Source: JANPGR01 sp031424015 (GTDB lineage: Bacteria; Patescibacteriota; Minisyncoccia; Phycocordibacterales; UBA1006). From it: 11,717 bases of DNA. Location: contig JANPGR010000022.1 of the NCBI GenBank assembly GCA_031424015.1, positions 1 through 11,717 of the forward strand. Direction: 5' to 3'. The translations under genes and the position numbers were made by a program. The stretch's first letter is position 1. Each line of letters starts with the position of its first letter. The notes under the pieces are model-generated. The model saw only the letters and a list, made by a program, of their open reading frames with translations, made no database searches and was not told the DNA's origin. Shown here piece after piece: positions 1 through 6,863 of this stretch.

Positions 1-3000
1 GAATGGTTTTGCAGTTGATGCTGCCAGTGTTCCGATCGATGCTAGGTAGCCTGTACCTGTGGTTGCTGCTGATGTTTCTGAAATATCAAATCCATTGGTA
101 GCACCAGTCAATAGCCAGTTCCAGGATTGGTTGTTGTTACCGTTTGCGATGGTGTTGGTCGCTGTTGCAGCTGATAATCCTGAGAGTGGTGCATTACCTG
201 ACATGAGTACTGTCCCTGATGCGTTCGGGAACGTGATGGTGTTGTTTGCGGTTGGGTCAACGAATGCGAATGTGGTTGAAAATCCGTTGTCGGTAGCTCC
301 TTGGAATGCGAGTGGGGATGCTCCGAGGATTTGTGAGGTGACGGTTAATCTGTCTGTGGTTGCGTCTCCTATTGTAGTGTTACCATTCACGGTCAGATTG
401 CCTGTGTTGGTTTGGTTGCCGGTGACAGCCAAGGTACCTCCGAGAGCTGTCGCACCTGTGCCTACGGTGAATGTGTTGGTACCTGATACACTAGTGTTGC
501 CATTATGAGTGAAAGCTCCGGTACCTGTAGAAAATGTGGTAGCTCCTGTTTGGCTGAAGTTGCCTGAGGTGGTGATCGCAGCTGCTGTGGTTGCACCTGT
601 GACTGCGAGTGTACCTCCGAGTGTGGTTGCACCTGTGCCTACGGTGAATGTGTTGGTACCTGATACGGTGGTTGCTCCATTATGGGTGAAAGCTCCGGTA
701 CCTGTAGAAAATGTGGTAGCTCCTGTTTGAGAAAAGTTGCCACTGGTGGTGATCGCAGCTGCTGTGGTTGCACCTGTGACTGCGAGTGTACCTCCGAGAG
801 CTGTTGCACCTGTGCCTACGGTGAATGTGTTTGTGCCTGATACGCTAGTGTTGCCATTATGGGTGAAAGCTCCGGTACCAGTACTAAATGTGGTAGCTCC
901 TGTTTGAGAAAAGTTGCCACTGGTGGTGATAGCTCCTGATGATAATATGGATGAGAGTGTGGTTGCACCTGTTACGCCGAGTGTTCCTCCGAGTGTGGTA
1001 GCTCCTGTGCCTACAGTGAATGTATTGGTACCTGATACACTCGTGTTGCCGTTCAATGTATTTGCTCCTGTTGGTGTACTGAATGCTCCAGACCCTGTGA
1101 TATCGAGTGCGAATCCAGCTGTAGCGATACTCGTCCCCGCAGACAATGTTCCACCGAGTTTTACGTCAGCTCCTGTGACGGTGAGTCCATTGGATGCGGT
1201 AGTGGTGTCTACTCCTGACGCACCAAATGCTATCCAGTTTGCTGTATCTGCATTGGTTGTCCTCTTTTGATAGAGCGCTCCCGTCGATATATCTACATAG
1301 AGGTCTCCGATATCTGCAGTAATAGCTCCGAGAGGAGTCCCCGATCCAGAAAAGAGATCAAAATCACCCGTCGAATTGGTGTATCGTGTCAGTGCGGTAC
1401 CTGCTCCTGATGTCTGGGTAATGCTGAGTCCGCGACTAGCACCTGAAGTTATGGTGGTTGCTCCTGATGCGAGGGTACCGCCTATGGTTGCATTGTTGGT
1501 TACTGCGAGCCCAGTACCAGCAGAGGTCAGAGAGAGCATATCCGAGAATGTCTTTGCTCCTGCAATGGTTTGATTGGTGGTAAGGTCAATGAAGTTTTGG
1601 GTGGTACTCCCTGTTCCTCCTTGTGCTAGTGAGAGAGCGGTGGTGAGTCCCGTTAAGCTCGTAATGTCAGAGTTCGCTCCCGAGTTTGCTTTGAGTGCAG
1701 TGTTTCCATTTAACTTTTGAATTGCCTGGAGGATGGTGTCTGTTGCTGCAACGGTTCCAGCACCTGAGGTATATCCGGTTAATACTTTACCTATCACTGC
1801 AGCGTTTGAAAGTGTGGTTGCATTACCTGTTGAGGTTACGTCCCCTGTTAGGTTTGCGTTGGTAGTGACGGTTGCTGCATTGCCTGTGATAGAACCAATG
1901 ATGTTGGAGGAGAATGTCTTTGCTCCTGCAATGGTTTGATTGGTGGTAAGGTCAATGAAGTTTTGGGTGGTTGAACCGGTTCCTCCGTTGGCAATTGGCA
2001 GGATTCCTGTTACCTTTGTGGTTAGGTCGACTGCACCTGATGCTAATTTTATTCCCGTAACGCTAGTATCTGCGAGTTTAGAAGTAACAATATTTGCATC
2101 CAAAATCTTTGCTGTCGTTATCGCATTGTCTGCGATATCTATTGTTGCAACAGTCTCATCGAGGATCTTGCCAGTGGTTATACTACTATTGCCGAGGTCA
2201 TTTGTAGCTACAGATCCGTCTAGTATCTTTGTTGAGTCTACCGAATCAGTTGCGAGCTTTATCAAGGTAATAGCAGAATCTGCGATTTTAGCTGTAGTAA
2301 TATTTGCATCGAGGATCTTTGTTGTAGTAATTGCTGTGTCGAGGATCTTTATCGTACTGACCGAATCTGTCGCCAGCATTCCATTTACTACTTTCCCTGT
2401 ACCAATCACTGTTGCACCGAGCGTTCCTCCCACATCACCAGTAAGTGAGATTCCTGTAATAGATTGGTTGGATGCTGAGGTTGCACGACCTTTTGCATCA
2501 AAGGTGACGATAGGAAATACGGTTGATGATCCGTAGGTTGCAGGAATTATTGCTGTGTCTGAGAGAGAAAAATCGTTTATTGTTCTCGTTATGCCTCCTG
2601 ACGCAGTGAGTTGATCTGCTATGACACCCGTTGTTGAGTTGTATGTTACTGCTCCTGTTCCTGAGAGAGCACTTCTAGTGCGTGCTGTTGTAGAGTAAAG
2701 GTTAGCAGTGCCCTCTGTGAGGTTGTCTGTAGTTTTTGTTGCGAGCCTTGTATCGAAATCCGCATTAGATCGTGTACTGGTGTAGTAGAGATTTGCCCCC
2801 TCGCTGAGGTCTGTAGTAGATTTTGCAGAGAACGCACTAGTGAATCGTGCTGGAGTATAATAGAGATTAGTTCCTTCTGAGATGTCTGTAGTTGTTGCAT
2901 TTGCACCAGAGACAACGAGGCCACTGGCATCGTAAGTAATTTTTGTTCCTGTTCCTGCTGTGATTGCTGTATTTTTTGTGAGCTTGAGGTCGAGTGCTGA

Positions 3001-4698
3001 TTGTGTTGCTGTAGAGATAGGCTTGAGGAGATCAGTAGTATTATTTACATTACCGAGACCTACCATACTCGCAGTAATTCCTGACACTGTCCCAGTAAAT
3101 GTTGGTGATGATAGGTTTGCCTTGAGGTCAAGTGCACTAGAGGTTGCAGTAGATACTGGCTTATTAACATCAGAGGTATTATCGACATTTCCTAGACCTA
3201 TCGCTAGTTTATCGAGAATTTGGAATGTTTTATCCCCACGATAATACTGCGCGATAGTTCCTGCTGTTATCGCTGGCTCTTTTGCATTAAATGTATTCCA
3301 ATCTGTTGAGGATAAATATCCGTTGGTAGTGGTATTTGCCTGATTTATAGTGATTGCATTATTAGTGCGTACGAGTGGTGACGTAAATGACAATACGTTT
3401 TCTTTTGCATTAAAAGTAGACCAGTCTGTATTCGAGAGCTTTCCAGTATTGGTAGCTGATGCTGTTGGTATGTTGAGCGTTATTGTTCCGCCTAGTGATA
3501 CTGGCGAGCCTGACACAGCTATATCGGTACCAGTAGTTCCTGTGGAGAGTGTTACGGTTGAGTTTACTAAATTAGAATTGGTTACTGTTGCTGATGCAAT
3601 ATCTGAACCTGTTATGCTTGCATTTATTATCTTGCTACTATTTACAGAATCTGTTGCTAATTTTGCGAGAGTTATATTCGAATCCAGAACCTTTGCCAAA
3701 GTCACTGAACCATCAGCAATCATACTCGTGAGCACCTTTCCTGTACCAATCACCGTTGCACCGAGTGTACCCCCTACATCTCCTGAGAGTGATAGTGACG
3801 AGATAGATTGAGTAGATGCTGAGGTTGCACGACCTTTTGCATCAAAGGTGACGATAGGAAATACGGTTGATGATCCGTAGGTGGCGGGGGTGATGCCTGA
3901 TGAGGCGAGGGTGAATACTCCGGTATTCGACAATGTTGCATCTCCTGAAACTGTCGCAGCGGTCACAGAATTACTACTATTACCTAGAAATATTTGACCA
4001 CTCGTCAGAGACGGTAGAGAAACAGAGGTAATCTGATTTTGTAATTTTCCAATTGCAGCGATTACTGTATCAGATCCAGAAACTACACCTCCAGTAGCAG
4101 TAGAAAAACCACTGCCGAGCGAGCTCACTGTACTGAAAAGGGATTTCCATCCATTCGTTGATCCTAAATTTGTAGCATCATAATATTTTAGATCACCATC
4201 CCCTGTCGGATCTAGATACAAAGCACCATCAACATTTGTAGGCTCTGTTGTTGTAGCGACAACTCCGTGAGTAACATTAGCATATGCCGCCGAGAATAAT
4301 GATAATCTCTTTCCTCCTGGGGTTGTCATTTGAGATATTCCACTCGTTGTAGGATTAGTTACCTTTACATCAATGTAATATTTTTGGTCAAATGATAATC
4401 CAGATGTATCTAAATCGAGAGAGAAAAATCCATTCACAGGTGTAACGCCAGTAACAATAAAAGGGCCGGAAATCGCACTACCCACGCCTACAGTGTCATC
4501 AGTATAAAATGCATAGGTTATCGTCACCGCAGTAGTCACTGGTACTCCATTTTTTGAAAGTTGCCCCTGGAAATTCAAAGTGCGCGGTGCAGGCAATGCA
4601 TAAGAAACAGGAACAATCAATAAAGAAAACAGAAGAAACAGCGCAGAAAATCTGTATATATTTTGTAATGTATTTTTCCAGAAATAGTGTTGATTCAT
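1..4698 (-). CDS. Giant secreted repeat protein, tail-fibre/adhesin-like (C-terminus outside window)
   Basis: In the frame read leftward from ATG 4696-4698, all 1566 codons to the window edge were checked and contain no stop. The N-terminus has a basic stretch, a hydrophobic core at about residues 18-32 and a likely signal-peptidase site after SYA (34) or LPA (37). A PRTLNFQGQLSKNGVPV segment follows, typical of secreted CPR and Elusimicrobia-type proteins. Next come modules known from phage tail fibres: two FPIVTFDAKGRATSAS blocks (about 284 and 733), STDWxTFNAKE, AQYYRGDKTFQ, GLGNVxNTxD..KPxSTA (two copies 46 residues apart), EGxNLYYTxxR, eleven or so 10-residue repeats (about 770-893), GGTGSTTQNFIDLTTNQTIAG (two copies) and 59-residue tandem repeats (about 1210-1426). 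The composition is rich in Thr, Ser, Gly, Ala and Asn with almost no Cys. I infer an extracellular trimeric or beta-helical fibre used for attachment. No catalytic motif is visible. A C-terminal anchor or S74-type chaperone domain could lie off the left edge. Confidence 0.85.
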   Translation of the reverse strand, partial: MNQHYFWKNTLQNIYRFSALFLLFSLLIVPVSYALPAPRTLNFQGQLSKNGVPVTTAVTITYAFYTDDTVGVGSAISGPFIVTGVTPVNGFFSLDLDTSGLSFDQKYYIDVKVTNPTTSGISQMTTPGGKRLSLFSAAYANVTHGVVATTTEPTNVDGALYLDPTGDGDLKYYDATNLGSTNGWKSLFSTVSSLGSGFSTATGGVVSGSDTVIAAIGKLQNQITSVSLPSLTSGQIFLGNSSNSVTAATVSGDATLSNTGVFTLASSGITPATYGSSTVFPIVTFDAKGRATSASTQSISSLSLSGDVGGTLGATVIGTGKVLTSMIADGSVTLAKVLDSNITLAKLATDSVNSSKIINASITGSDIASATVTNSNLVNSTVTLSTGTTGTDIAVSGSPVSLGGTITLNIPTASATNTGKLSNTDWSTFNAKENVLSFTSPLVRTNNAITINQANTTTNGYLSSTDWNTFNAKEPAITAGTIAQYYRGDKTFQILDKLAIGLGNVDNTSDVNKPVSTATSSALDLKANLSSPTFTGTVSGITASMVGLGNVNNTTDLLKPISTATQSALDLKLTKNTAITAGTGTKITYDASGLVVSGANATTTDISEGTNLYYTPARFTSAFSAKSTTDLSEGANLYYTSTRSNADFDTRLATKTTDNLTEGTANLYSTTARTRSALSGTGAVTYNSTTGVIADQLTASGGITRTINDFSLSDTAIIPATYGSSTVFPIVTFDAKGRATSASNQSITGISLTGDVGGTLGATVIGTGKVVNGMLATDSVSTIKILDTAITTTKILDANITTAKIADSAITLIKLATDSVDSTKILDGSVATNDLGNSSITTGKILDETVATIDIADNAITTAKILDANIVTSKLADTSVTGIKLASGAVDLTTKVTGILPIANGGTGSTTQNFIDLTTNQTIAGAKTFSSNIIGSITGNAATVTTNANLTGDVTSTGNATTLSNAAVIGKVLTGYTSGAGTVAATDTILQAIQKLNGNTALKANSGANSDITSLTGLTTALSLAQGGTGSTTQNFIDLTTNQTIAGAKTFSDMLSLTSAGTGLAVTNNATIGGTLASGATTITSGASRGLSITQTSGAGTALTRYTNSTGDFDLFSGSGTPLGAITADIGDLYVDISTGALYQKRTTNADTANWIAFGASGVDTTTASNGLTVTGADVKLGGTLSAGTSIATAGFALDITGSGAFSTPTGANTLNGNTSVSGTNTFTVGTGATTLGGTLGVTGATTLSSILSSGAITTSGNFSQTGATTFSTGTGAFTHNGNTSVSGTNTFTVGTGATALGGTLAVTGATTAAAITTSGNFSQTGATTFSTGTGAFTHNGATTVSGTNTFTVGTGATTLGGTLAVTGATTAAAITTSGNFSQTGATTFSTGTGAFTHNGNTSVSGTNTFTVGTGATALGGTLAVTGNQTNTGNLTVNGNTTIGDATTDRLTVTSQILGASPLAFQGATDNGFSTTFAFVDPTANNTITFPNASGTVLMSGNAPLSGLSAATATNTIANGNNNQSWNWLLTGATNGFDISETSAATTGTGYLASIGTLAASTAKPF
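425..1056 (-). repeat. 177-bp tandem repeats inside the giant protein gene
   Basis: The marker gcctacggtg and its variant start at 460, 637, 814 and 1009. The spacing is 177, 177 and 195 bp, that is 59, 59 and 65 codons. Adjacent copies are nearly identical over long stretches, and the ends are partial copies. The encoded unit has the pattern SGTNTFTVGTGATxLGGTLAVTG followed by TTSGNFSQTGATTFSTGTGAF. All copies stay in frame, so gain or loss of a unit would leave the protein open. Confidence 0.9.
1544..1605 (-). repeat. 62-bp exact direct repeat, copy 2 in coding order
   Basis: Identical to 1910-1971, 366 bp away (122 codons, same frame). It encodes TTQNFIDLTTNQTIAGAKTFS, a module known from tail-fibre-like proteins. 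The flanking bases differ on both sides, which fixes the length of exact identity at 62 bp. Confidence 0.9.
1910..1971 (-). repeat. 62-bp exact direct repeat, copy 1 in coding order
   Basis: Partner of 1544-1605, in the same frame of the giant protein gene. In both copies it is preceded in the protein by a GGTGS motif. Confidence 0.9.
2025..2385 (-). repeat. Degenerate 30-bp (10-residue) repeats in the giant protein gene
   Basis: The protein here runs in exact 10-residue steps, for example LDTAITTTKI, LDANITTAKI, ADSAITLIKL, ATDSVDSTKI, LDGSVATNDL and GNSSITTGKI. There are about eleven units of consensus (L/A)D(x)(A/S)(I/V)TTxKI. The DNA units have diverged while the amino-acid pattern is kept, which suggests selection on structure. 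A beta-helix or beta-solenoid stalk is an inference. Confidence 0.8.
2471..2538 (-). repeat. 68-bp exact direct repeat (DAKGR block), copy 2 in coding order
   Basis: Identical to 3815-3882, 1344 bp apart (448 codons, same frame). It encodes TYGSSTVFPIVTFDAKGRATS. The similarity continues less exactly for about 85 bp toward lower coordinates of each copy (2385-2470 and 3730-3814, encoding SLxGDVGGTLGATVIGTGKV). Confidence 0.9.
3815..3882 (-). repeat. 68-bp exact direct repeat (DAKGR block), copy 1 in coding order
   Basis: Partner of 2471-2538, part of a roughly 150-bp duplicated module in the giant protein gene. Confidence 0.9.
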
Positions 4699-4715
4699 AT
4701 CATGATATATAATTT

Positions 4716-4754
4716 ATTATATCAATATATATGAATAATATCGCACTCTACCAA
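4716..4754 (-). promoter_or_regulatory. Possible promoter of the giant protein gene
   Basis: On the minus strand there is a perfect TATAAT (4721 to 4716) 17 nt before the ATG, inside a very AT-rich 83-nt gap. The best upstream hexamer, TTGGTA (4754 to 4749), is too far from it (27 nt) and fits a second -10-like TATATT at 4729-4724 with a 19-nt spacer. Neither pairing is convincing. The gene could also be read through from the pilin-like gene upstream. No Shine-Dalgarno is visible before the ATG. Confidence 0.3.
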
Positions 4755-4781
4755 AGAAATAGTGGGGATAAAATTTGTAGG

Positions 4782-5669
4782 TTATTTTCTACATCGATTC
4801 GCTGAGGGGGATTTGTTTGATTCACCATTGAAACCATATGAATCAATACAGTACCAATTTCCTTTTGAAAGAGAAATAGAAATTCTATATGAACTCGACA
4901 AGGATTTACATTCAACAAGAGAATTATCACTCGGTAATGATGAAAATTCTGGATCATTACAAAGCCCTGCATAAGAATTATTGTGTGCATCATAATATTT
5001 TTCTGCTGTTATACCCAGAGCTGTGATATTAGAAATACGTACGAGAGGGTCAATGTCGGGATTAGTATTCTCTGTAGTAGAATCTGACTCTGTAAATTGT
5101 GAGACACTTTCGATTATATCACCTTCTTCTTGGCCCTCGGAGAGGGATTGTTCGAATGAGTCAATATCGTTTACATATACAGTGTTTATTGTATCTTTTA
5201 CTTGAACTTCTGTAGTCTTCTTGCGAAAGAGCGTATTAATATCTCCGTAGGAGATGCTATAACCACCGATAAAAACTAAAAAAGCAATCGCTATCGAAAC
5301 AGCATGCTGTGCTGTTTTATTTTTTGATGAATTACCACTGAATGGCATCTGTGATAACGACACTGAGGCTGAATCTTTTGATTGTAGAATATCATACACC
5401 GAATCGGTTTTTTCTTCTGATGCAGAGGTCATATTGTCTGGTATTGCATCTTTTTTCTCGAATGTTTGAATTGGCATTTCTGTATCGCTATTTTTTCGTG
5501 ATGCTCCTCCGGATAATTCTGTATATTGCTCTATCAAAGCCAAGCCATATGCAGTATTAATATCGCTTTCACTCCACCCTTGACCCTTTAACACTGTTTT
5601 AATAGCAGATTCTGATGCACCGTACCCTAGCTGATACCTTATATAGTTTACGACTTGTTTATTATCCAT
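4782..5669 (-). CDS. Single-pass membrane protein with C-terminal pilin-like domain
   Basis: The 295-aa product has three parts. Residues 1-42 form a small helical domain (NYIRYQLGYGASESAIKTVL, then GWSESDINTAYG) that resembles the short UBA-like or SHOCT-like modules found at CPR protein termini. A polar linker leads to one hydrophobic span (about 121-140, AVSIAIAFLVFIGGYSI). An acidic Ser/Glu/Asp-rich stalk (about 150-210) follows. Residues 211-295 (ITALGITAEKYYDAHNNSYAG, then GNWYCIDSYGFNGES) look like the soluble part of CPR type IV pilin-like proteins, with cysteines at 237, 254, 274 and 293 that could form disulfides. There is no N-terminal prepilin cleavage motif, so it is not an ordinary pilin. 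I infer an N-in, C-out topology. It lies 83 nt upstream of the giant secreted protein on the same strand, suggesting a shared surface role. No Shine-Dalgarno is apparent. Confidence 0.8.
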   Translation of the reverse strand: MDNKQVVNYIRYQLGYGASESAIKTVLKGQGWSESDINTAYGLALIEQYTELSGGASRKNSDTEMPIQTFEKKDAIPDNMTSASEEKTDSVYDILQSKDSASVSLSQMPFSGNSSKNKTAQHAVSIAIAFLVFIGGYSISYGDINTLFRKKTTEVQVKDTINTVYVNDIDSFEQSLSEGQEEGDIIESVSQFTESDSTTENTNPDIDPLVRISNITALGITAEKYYDAHNNSYAGLCNDPEFSSLPSDNSLVECKSLSSSYRISISLSKGNWYCIDSYGFNGESNKSPSANRCRK

Positions 5670-5735
5670 ACTATAATTAGCATATCATAGTAAAAATATT
5701 TTGCATCCATGTTTCTGTCCACAGTTTTTTAGAAA

Positions 5736-5741
5736 ATTATA
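5736..5741 (-). promoter_or_regulatory. Possible -10 element for the pilin-like gene
   Basis: A perfect TATAAT on the minus strand, about 67 nt upstream of the ATG at 5669. The matching -35 position would fall inside the perfect hairpin at 5755-5789 and has no good consensus. A closer TATGAT about 15 nt before the start is an alternative, also without a clear -35. Confidence 0.25.
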
Positions 5742-5754
5742 GTATTTTTAGATG

Positions 5755-5789
5755 ATGATCCGGTTTTGGCGGAGCCAAAACCGGATCAT
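5755..5789. repeat. Perfect 16-bp inverted repeat with 3-nt loop
   Basis: The arm atgatccggttttggc pairs exactly with gccaaaaccggatcat around a gga loop. It lies between two divergent genes, where no terminator is needed. The flanks have T-runs before and A-runs after on the plus strand, the reverse of an intrinsic terminator. It could be an operator or a palindromic dispersed element. The geometry matches the repeat at 9283-9311. Confidence 0.9.
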
Positions 5790-5869
5790 ATCAAAAAAAA
5801 TACTCTACATACTATACATCCACAAAACCTGTGTCACACCTAATCCCTTGTGAATAAGGGGAAAACCGC

Positions 5870-5899
5870 TTGACTGTTCCAAAACACCTACTGTATAAT
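5870..5899 (+). promoter_or_regulatory. Sigma70-type promoter of the HU gene
   Basis: TTGACT (5870-5875) and a perfect TATAAT (5894-5899) are separated by 18 nt. Transcription should start near 5906, giving a 5' leader of about 48 nt. A small dyad (tacagg / cctgta, 5905-5922) sits at the expected transcript start. Confidence 0.8.
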
Positions 5900-5953
5900 A
5901 CTATTACAGGCAGTCACCTGTACAACCCTTATTAGATTGAATTATTTACAATT

Positions 5954-6259
5954 ATGGCAGCAGCAAAAAAAGGTTTGAAGAAAACCGACCTCGTGGATTA
6001 CGTCCGTGATTCGATGGAATGCACAAAGGTTGCAGCAACCGAACTCGTCCAAGGACTGTTCGATATGATTGCGAAAGAAATGTCAAAAGGATCTCAGGTT
6101 GACGTTGCAGGATTCGGGAAATTTGTTGGCTACAACAAAAAAGCTCGCGAGGTTCGCAATCCAGCTACAGGTGAAAAGATCAAAAAAGCAGCAGAACGCG
6201 TACCAAAATTCCGCGCATCAAAAGCTTTGAAAGAAACAGTTTCTGGAGTAAAGAAATAA
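5954..6259 (+). CDS. HU/IHF-family DNA-binding protein
   Basis: The 101-aa product is the usual size for this family (about 90-100 aa). It has the N-terminal helix pair (KKTDLVDYVRDSMECTKVAATELVQGLFDMI), the VDVAGFGKF turn at 49-57, the DNA-inserting beta-arm with RNPATGE at 68-74 (Pro70 being the intercalating proline position), and the closing PKFRASKALKETV at 84-96. HU-type proteins act as dimers that bend DNA in the nucleoid and assist replication, repair and transcription. The RxARxVRNPxTG pattern favours HU over IHF, but the subtype is not certain. The gene is transcribed alone, with a strong promoter upstream and an intrinsic terminator 27 nt after the stop. The ATG has no Shine-Dalgarno (upstream bases are gaattatttacaatt). 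Confidence 0.95.
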   Translation: MAAAKKGLKKTDLVDYVRDSMECTKVAATELVQGLFDMIAKEMSKGSQVDVAGFGKFVGYNKKAREVRNPATGEKIKKAAERVPKFRASKALKETVSGVKK

Positions 6260-6286
6260 TATTCGTAAACGTAATATTACAATAAC

Positions 6287-6318
6287 AAAAACCATTCGGG
6301 TGTATCGAATGGTTTTTT
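6287..6318 (+). terminator. Intrinsic terminator of the HU gene
   Basis: A perfect 12-bp stem (aaaaaccattcg / cgaatggttttt) with a 7-nt loop and a T-run ending at 6318. The A-run in the left arm gives it a partial bidirectional character, so it could also stop minus-strand transcription coming from 6485. Confidence 0.9.
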
Positions 6319-6334
6319 GTATAGTGTAACACTT

Positions 6335-6484
6335 TTAACTCTGTAGAGATTTGAGCTCATTAGTAAAATAAATACCCTGTATTGAAATCAATCTTCTTAG
6401 AATCCAATTCATACACTCTATAATTTCTTTTTTATACTCCTCTACTTTTTCTAATACAAGCCTTTGTTTTAGAGTGATTCTAAA
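6335..6484 (-). other. In-frame open extension after the 124-aa gene stop, possible small ORF or decayed tail
   Basis: Past the TAA at 6485-6487 the same minus-strand frame stays open for 49 codons and ends at TAA 6335-6337. The translation is protein-like and helical (LKQRLVLEKVEEYKKEIIEC, then NWILRRLISIQ). The only internal ATG (6410-6412) would give 26 residues. It could be an old C-terminus cut off by a stop mutation, a small ORF with a non-ATG start, or chance. The rest of the 6260-6484 gap holds the HU terminator and nothing else recognisable. Confidence 0.3.
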
Positions 6485-6859
6485 TTACACTAGGATATCT
6501 CTTATTTGATATCGTAATTCATCACCTGTTTCATCCAGTGGAATACCTTGATATGCTTGATATATCTGATCGAGGGCATCCGCCTCCCATTTGTAAAAAC
6601 TCAAAGCAAGAGATGCGATTTTTAATTGTGCTTCAAGGGTAACTAAACTAGTATTACTTCCCTCTTGTGCTTTTCTATCTCTTTCTTCATAGCAATACTT
6701 GGAATATTCCTCAAAGCCTTGCTTTAAAGCTTCTCTAAATTCTAGGTTATCAGGATTTTCCCAGCACTCATCAATCAAAGGAAGTATATCAGAGTGGTAC
6801 ATTCTCTTTTCAAGAATGTCTTTATGCTCAATATAGACCTGTGGCAGCGATGATTCCAT
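6485..6859 (-). CDS. Acidic 124-aa protein of unknown function, downstream of the ABC transporter
   Basis: I do not recognise this protein. I chose ATG 6857-6859 because gggggagagg, a strong Shine-Dalgarno, lies 7-8 nt upstream. An earlier ATG at 6928 would overlap the transporter gene by 65 nt. The product is soluble, acidic and mostly helical, with no signal peptide or membrane span. It contains HSDILPLIDECWENPDNLEF and FEEYSKYCYEERDRKA in the first half and LKIASLALSFYKWEADALDQIYQAYQG in the second. It starts 4 nt after the stop of the ABC transporter gene, so the two are almost certainly co-transcribed and probably translationally coupled. That suggests, without proof, an accessory role for the transporter. 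The reading frame stays open beyond its stop (6335-6484), so it may be a shortened version of a longer protein. Confidence 0.75.
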   Translation of the reverse strand: MESSLPQVYIEHKDILEKRMYHSDILPLIDECWENPDNLEFREALKQGFEEYSKYCYEERDRKAQEGSNTSLVTLEAQLKIASLALSFYKWEADALDQIYQAYQGIPLDETGDELRYQIRDILV

Positions 6860-6863
6860 ATGA

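Noticed and set aside
425..2385. Regular repeats that might suggest a CRISPR array
   Set aside because: The repeats are coding, in frame and contiguous, with no unique spacers. The periods (30 and 177 bp) follow protein modules.
59..3811. Many plus-strand ORFs of 65-198 codons, and one minus-strand ORF at 2646-2930, across the first 3.8 kb
   Set aside because: They are shadows of the giant minus-strand frame. Their Val/Ala/Pro/Ser-rich products mirror the reverse complement of its Thr/Gly/Ala/Ser codons, and they break where its repeats end.
4748..5560. Small ORFs overlapping the pilin-like gene in other frames
   Set aside because: They overlap a 295-aa protein with clear domain structure, and their translations look like shadow sequence.
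5755..5789. Hairpin as an intrinsic terminator
   Set aside because: No T-run follows the stem on either strand, and both neighbouring genes are transcribed away from it.
5670..5953. Replication origin upstream of the HU gene
   Set aside because: Only one good DnaA-box match, no clustered 13-mer AT repeats and no dnaA or dnaN nearby.
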